From assembly GCF_009709615.1 (NCBI RefSeq), contig NZ_WJYA01000004.1, forward strand, positions 248,001 to 312,000: a stretch of 64,000 bases of DNA, written 5' to 3'. Numbering within the stretch: the stretch's first letter is position 1; every line of letters starts with the position of its first letter. The DNA comes from Winogradskyella ouciana. Lineage in GTDB: Bacteria; Bacteroidota; Bacteroidia; Flavobacteriales; Flavobacteriaceae. The notes under the pieces are model-generated. The model had not been told where the DNA came from, did no database searches, and saw only the letters and a program-made list of their open reading frames with translations. Both the position numbers and the translations under genes were made by a program. Shown here one piece after another: positions 61,045-64,000 of this stretch.

Positions 61045-61083
61045 ATATGTATGTAATTTTTTTATTTCTTCATTAAAAAACTC

Positions 61084-61091
61084 TAAATTTG
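61084..61091 (+). promoter_or_regulatory. -7 element of the TPR histidine kinase operon
   Basis: TAAATTTG matches TAnnTTTG, 26 bp before the TTG start. No -33 TTG is clear. Confidence 0.45.
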
Positions 61092-61116
61092 ATTCTATAC
61101 CAACGCCATAAAATTC

Positions 61117-63147
61117 TTGAAATCTAAACTTTTCTTTTTTTGTTTTCTATTTTTAACATTGCCTTTGGCAGCCCAGGAAAGTTTTGCTCTACTTGATTCG
61201 ATAAGAGAATACAATAAATCATTTAATGATAATTCTTTATCAGCAAAAGAAAGACTTAATTTTGCAAAAAAGGCCAGTGAACTTTCAAAGCGATCTAATA
61301 TTGATTCACTTATTTTACGCTCTAACAGAAACTTGAGCTATGCGCATTTAATTAATGGTGATTACGTAAAATTTAAAGATCAGACCACAAATAATCTAAA
61401 ATTGGCTAGAAAAATAATTGATTCCTCAGCCATTGCATTTTCGGCTCAAAATTTAGGCTGGTATTATTATCAAATAGGAGGTGACAACACTACCGCTTAT
61501 GCTTATTTAGTTGAAGCACTAAGATATTTTGACAATTTAGGTAATTTACAGAAAAAAGCTGAAGTTTTATATGCAATTGCTGCAATTCAAAATCAAGAAA
61601 AGGATTATCTAGGGAGTGAACAGAATGCTGTTGAAGCATTAAAAATTTTCAATAAATTAAACAACATAGATAAGGCTTTAGACAGGTATCTGGTTCTTAG
61701 TCTTCTGGGTAGTTTGTCTTATAAGTTAGAGAATTACGATAAGTCAATTGATTATCATAACCAAGCCATTGAGCTTACAAGAAAAATAGATGGAGGTAAT
61801 GACTTGTTGTTGGATTCACAAAACGATTTGGCACTACCATATCGTGCAAAAGGAGATTATGATAAGGCTTTAGAAATTTATGAGGATTTAGCAAATAATG
61901 AAAATCTAAAAAAAAACGATCTAGTATTTCACGCTTTAATTTTGGATAACTATGCTTTTACAAAATTTTTATCAGGAAATTATAATTATTCTACATTAGA
62001 AAAAGATTTTAAAAGCGCTCTAAAAATCGCAGACAGTTTAGGAGATCCTTATACAAAATTAGCAGTATCTATAGATTTGGCGAAATTTTATAAAGCCAAT
62101 AACCGTTTGGATTCTTCGCTTATCTATTCTAGACAGAGTTACAAGATTTCAAAAGACATATCCATTAACGATCTTTATTTAGAGTCTATGTTGCTTTTGG
62201 CAACTTTAACCAAGGGAGAAGAAAGTAAGAATTATTTAGAAGAACATATTAAGCTTACGGACAGCTTGTTAAAGGAAGAAAGAAATGTTAGAAATAAATA
62301 TGCTAGAATTGAATTTGAAACCGACCAACTAGAAGCCGAAAATGAGCAAATATCTAAAGAAAACCTGTACCTAGTCTTTTTGTCAATTGGACTTTTGTTA
62401 ACAGCGGTACTCGTTTTCATTGTGATATCCCAACGCGCTAAAAACAGAAAATTAAAACTCATACAGGTTCAACAAAAGGCAAATGAAGATATTTATAACC
62501 TTATGCTTGGGCAACAGGATAAGGTAGACGAAGCCAGAACTCAAGAGAAAAAAAGAATTTCAGAAGAATTACATGATGGTGTGCTTGGGCGTCTTTTCGG
62601 TACGCGACTTAGTTTAGACAGCATTAATTTTAAAGATGGTAAAGAAGCGATGATGACCAGAGCCAATTACATTGGTCAGCTTAAAAGTATAGAAGAAGAT
62701 ATCCGAAAAATATCTCATGAGTTAAATACGGATTTTGTTTCGGGTACTGGGTTCATGGATATTGTTTCAGAGCTTATTGAGAATCAGACTCAAGCTTATG
62801 GCTTAACATACGATTTTGATTATACGGACGATATTAACTGGGATTCTGTATCCAATAAAACCAAAATTAATATCTACAGAATTATTCAAGAGTCCATGCA
62901 GAATATCTACAAACATGCTAATGCTAAAGCCATTAAAATTAGCATTTCGTTAGAAAAAAATGTAATTTGCCTAGACATCATTGACGATGGGGAGGGATTT
63001 GACACATCAAAGAACAAAAAAGGAATTGGTTTAAAAAATATGACTTCTCGTGTAGAAGACATTAATGGAAAAATTACCTTTACCTCTCAATCTGGTAATG
63101 GTACAATTGTTAATGTTAAGATTCCCTACTCAAACCAATCGACATGA
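61117..63147 (+). CDS. TPR-repeat sensor histidine kinase (HisKA_3 type)
   Basis: A 676-residue membrane kinase. The signal peptide (KSKLFFFCFLFLTLPLAAQ) leads to a periplasmic region of tetratricopeptide repeats (about 60-390, e.g. DKSIDYHNQAIELTRKIDGG and GDYDKALEIYEDLANNE), a membrane helix (about 424-446) and a coiled coil. HisKA_3 with RISEELHDGVLGRLFGTRL (His486) and HATPase_c (N-box ESMQNIYKHANA, GIGLKNMTSRV) follow. It starts with TTG at 61117; no ATG fits. The regulator gene overlaps the stop by 4 bp (ATGA). It lies 125 bp after the small exported peptide. Confidence 0.92.
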   Translation: MKSKLFFFCFLFLTLPLAAQESFALLDSIREYNKSFNDNSLSAKERLNFAKKASELSKRSNIDSLILRSNRNLSYAHLINGDYVKFKDQTTNNLKLARKIIDSSAIAFSAQNLGWYYYQIGGDNTTAYAYLVEALRYFDNLGNLQKKAEVLYAIAAIQNQEKDYLGSEQNAVEALKIFNKLNNIDKALDRYLVLSLLGSLSYKLENYDKSIDYHNQAIELTRKIDGGNDLLLDSQNDLALPYRAKGDYDKALEIYEDLANNENLKKNDLVFHALILDNYAFTKFLSGNYNYSTLEKDFKSALKIADSLGDPYTKLAVSIDLAKFYKANNRLDSSLIYSRQSYKISKDISINDLYLESMLLLATLTKGEESKNYLEEHIKLTDSLLKEERNVRNKYARIEFETDQLEAENEQISKENLYLVFLSIGLLLTAVLVFIVISQRAKNRKLKLIQVQQKANEDIYNLMLGQQDKVDEARTQEKKRISEELHDGVLGRLFGTRLSLDSINFKDGKEAMMTRANYIGQLKSIEEDIRKISHELNTDFVSGTGFMDIVSELIENQTQAYGLTYDFDYTDDINWDSVSNKTKINIYRIIQESMQNIYKHANAKAIKISISLEKNVICLDIIDDGEGFDTSKNKKGIGLKNMTSRVEDINGKITFTSQSGNGTIVNVKIPYSNQST

Positions 63148-63812
63148 AACATATTAATATCCTTATGGTAGATGATCACCCTATAATTATTGAGGGCTAC
63201 CAAAATGTGTTAATGGCAACAAAAGAAGACGACCAAACATTGCTTATTGACACTGCTAATAACTGTGACACAGCACAATTAATGATCAATAGAGCATCAA
63301 AGGATACGCCTTACGATGTTTGTTTTTTTGATATTAGCTTACCACCATCAGAGGATGGTAAATACGCTTCGGGCGAAGACCTTGCCCTTTTGGCAAAAAA
63401 AGTTTTACCGGAGGCCAAAATTATTATTCTGACCATGTTCAACGAATCGTTTAGGATTCATAATATCATAAAAGAAATAAACCCAGACGGTTTTCTTATA
63501 AAAAGTGACTTAACATCCATGGAGCTGGCAGATGCATTTCAGCAAATTTTAAAGTATCCACCATATTACAGTAGTACTGTAAGTAATTATGTAAAAAAGA
63601 CCATTACTAGCGAAATATACGTGGATGATGTTAATAGAAAAATTCTACATTTATTATCTCAAGGGATAAAAACCAAAAGCCTTAGTGAGTATATCCCATT
63701 ATCAACAAGTGCCATAGAAAAACGAAAAAAGCAACTTAAGCTATTATTTTCAGTAACAGATGGTAAGGACGAAAGTTTGTTGCAAGAAGCACGAGAAAAA
63801 GGGTATTTGTAA
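63144..63812 (+). CDS. NarL-like response regulator with a diverged HTH
   Basis: A 222-residue response regulator. The receiver domain has D10-D11 (MVDDHP), phosphoacceptor D63 (VCFFDISLP) and the K in GFLIKSDLT. The C-terminal part (about 160-205, DVNRKILHLLSQGIKTKSLSEYIPLSTSAIEKRKKQL) is LuxR/FixJ-like in layout but weakly conserved. It overlaps the kinase stop by 4 bp, so the two form a pair. Its targets are not known; the 188 bp after it show no gene. Confidence 0.88.
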   Translation: MKHINILMVDDHPIIIEGYQNVLMATKEDDQTLLIDTANNCDTAQLMINRASKDTPYDVCFFDISLPPSEDGKYASGEDLALLAKKVLPEAKIIILTMFNESFRIHNIIKEINPDGFLIKSDLTSMELADAFQQILKYPPYYSSTVSNYVKKTITSEIYVDDVNRKILHLLSQGIKTKSLSEYIPLSTSAIEKRKKQLKLLFSVTDGKDESLLQEAREKGYL

Positions 63813-64000
63813 AAAAAACAGCGTTTTCTACTGCTAAATAAAACTTCCCAAAGGCTCGCCAATGCTGAAAACTACGGTTTTTCCGCATCAAGTCTATGGT
63901 TTTTCCACAACAAAAATTTAAAGTGCTTACTTATATTTATCCCAAGTCAACAAGAATTAATTAATCCCTCTTAAGTAATTGTTGAGTTAATAGCAAGAAA

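Overview
The window is a chromosomal segment from a marine-type member of the family Flavobacteriaceae (Bacteroidota). The evidence is a low-GC genome, several proteins ending in type IX secretion (T9SS) type A sorting domains, promoters of the Bacteroidota TTG / TAnnTTTG form, a DnaE with a fused N-terminal exonuclease, a Bacteroidota-type dihydroorotase, and the families DUF4271 and DUF4296. I cannot assign a genus from the sequence alone.

Layout. 1-13 kb is housekeeping: a YugP-like peptidase cut by the window edge, an Lrp regulator with a saccharopine dehydrogenase-like enzyme, pckA, hemD-like, DUF4271, a polyprenol-phosphate mannosyltransferase-like enzyme, dihydroorotase, DUF4296, an epimerase, tyrS and a LuxE-like enzyme. 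13-17.5 kb holds two paralogous T9SS cargo proteins with lamin-tail domains. 17.7-26.9 kb holds a PhoB/PhoR-like pair, a MurG-like glycosyltransferase, trmB, a LysE exporter, an alkyltransferase-like protein, Mrp and NifU-type Fe-S proteins, a ferredoxin reductase and ferredoxin (with an excellent CRP/FNR-type palindrome), a phosphoesterase and an SGNH lipoprotein. 27-38.9 kb is an accessory surface-protein locus. 39-51.4 kb is again housekeeping: glutaryl-CoA dehydrogenase-like, trmN6, rimM, rpsP, a calcium-binding lipoprotein, a DUF2383 pair, dnaE, trxA, DUF58 and tRNA-Asp. 51.7-63.8 kb is a signalling-rich region.

The two most interesting parts are systems. (1) At 27-38.9 kb, a beta-propeller histidine kinase and a NarL-type response regulator precede two large secreted proteins with YadA-like head repeats and C-terminal S74 (endosialidase-type) chaperone domains. 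A palindrome, ACCACAT-N4-ATGTGG, lies 97-143 bp upstream of all four genes (kinase, regulator, both adhesins) and nowhere else that I found in the window. This suggests a self-contained autoregulated regulon. A truncated second copy of the regulator between the adhesin genes shows that the regulator-adhesin unit was duplicated. (2) At 51.7-60.4 kb, a PAS-PAS-GAF-AAA+ sigma-54 activator is followed by two tandem palindrome-like sites and a clear -24/-12 sigma-54 promoter. The promoter reads into an operon-like run of a STAS-like protein, a PAS histidine kinase, a single-domain response regulator and two exported proteins. Downstream is a small exported peptide behind a perfect 17-bp palindrome, then a TPR histidine kinase and its response regulator.

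No CRISPR array, insertion sequence, integrase, prophage or rRNA gene was seen. One tRNA gene is present. Small dispersed inverted-repeat elements occupy three intergenic gaps.
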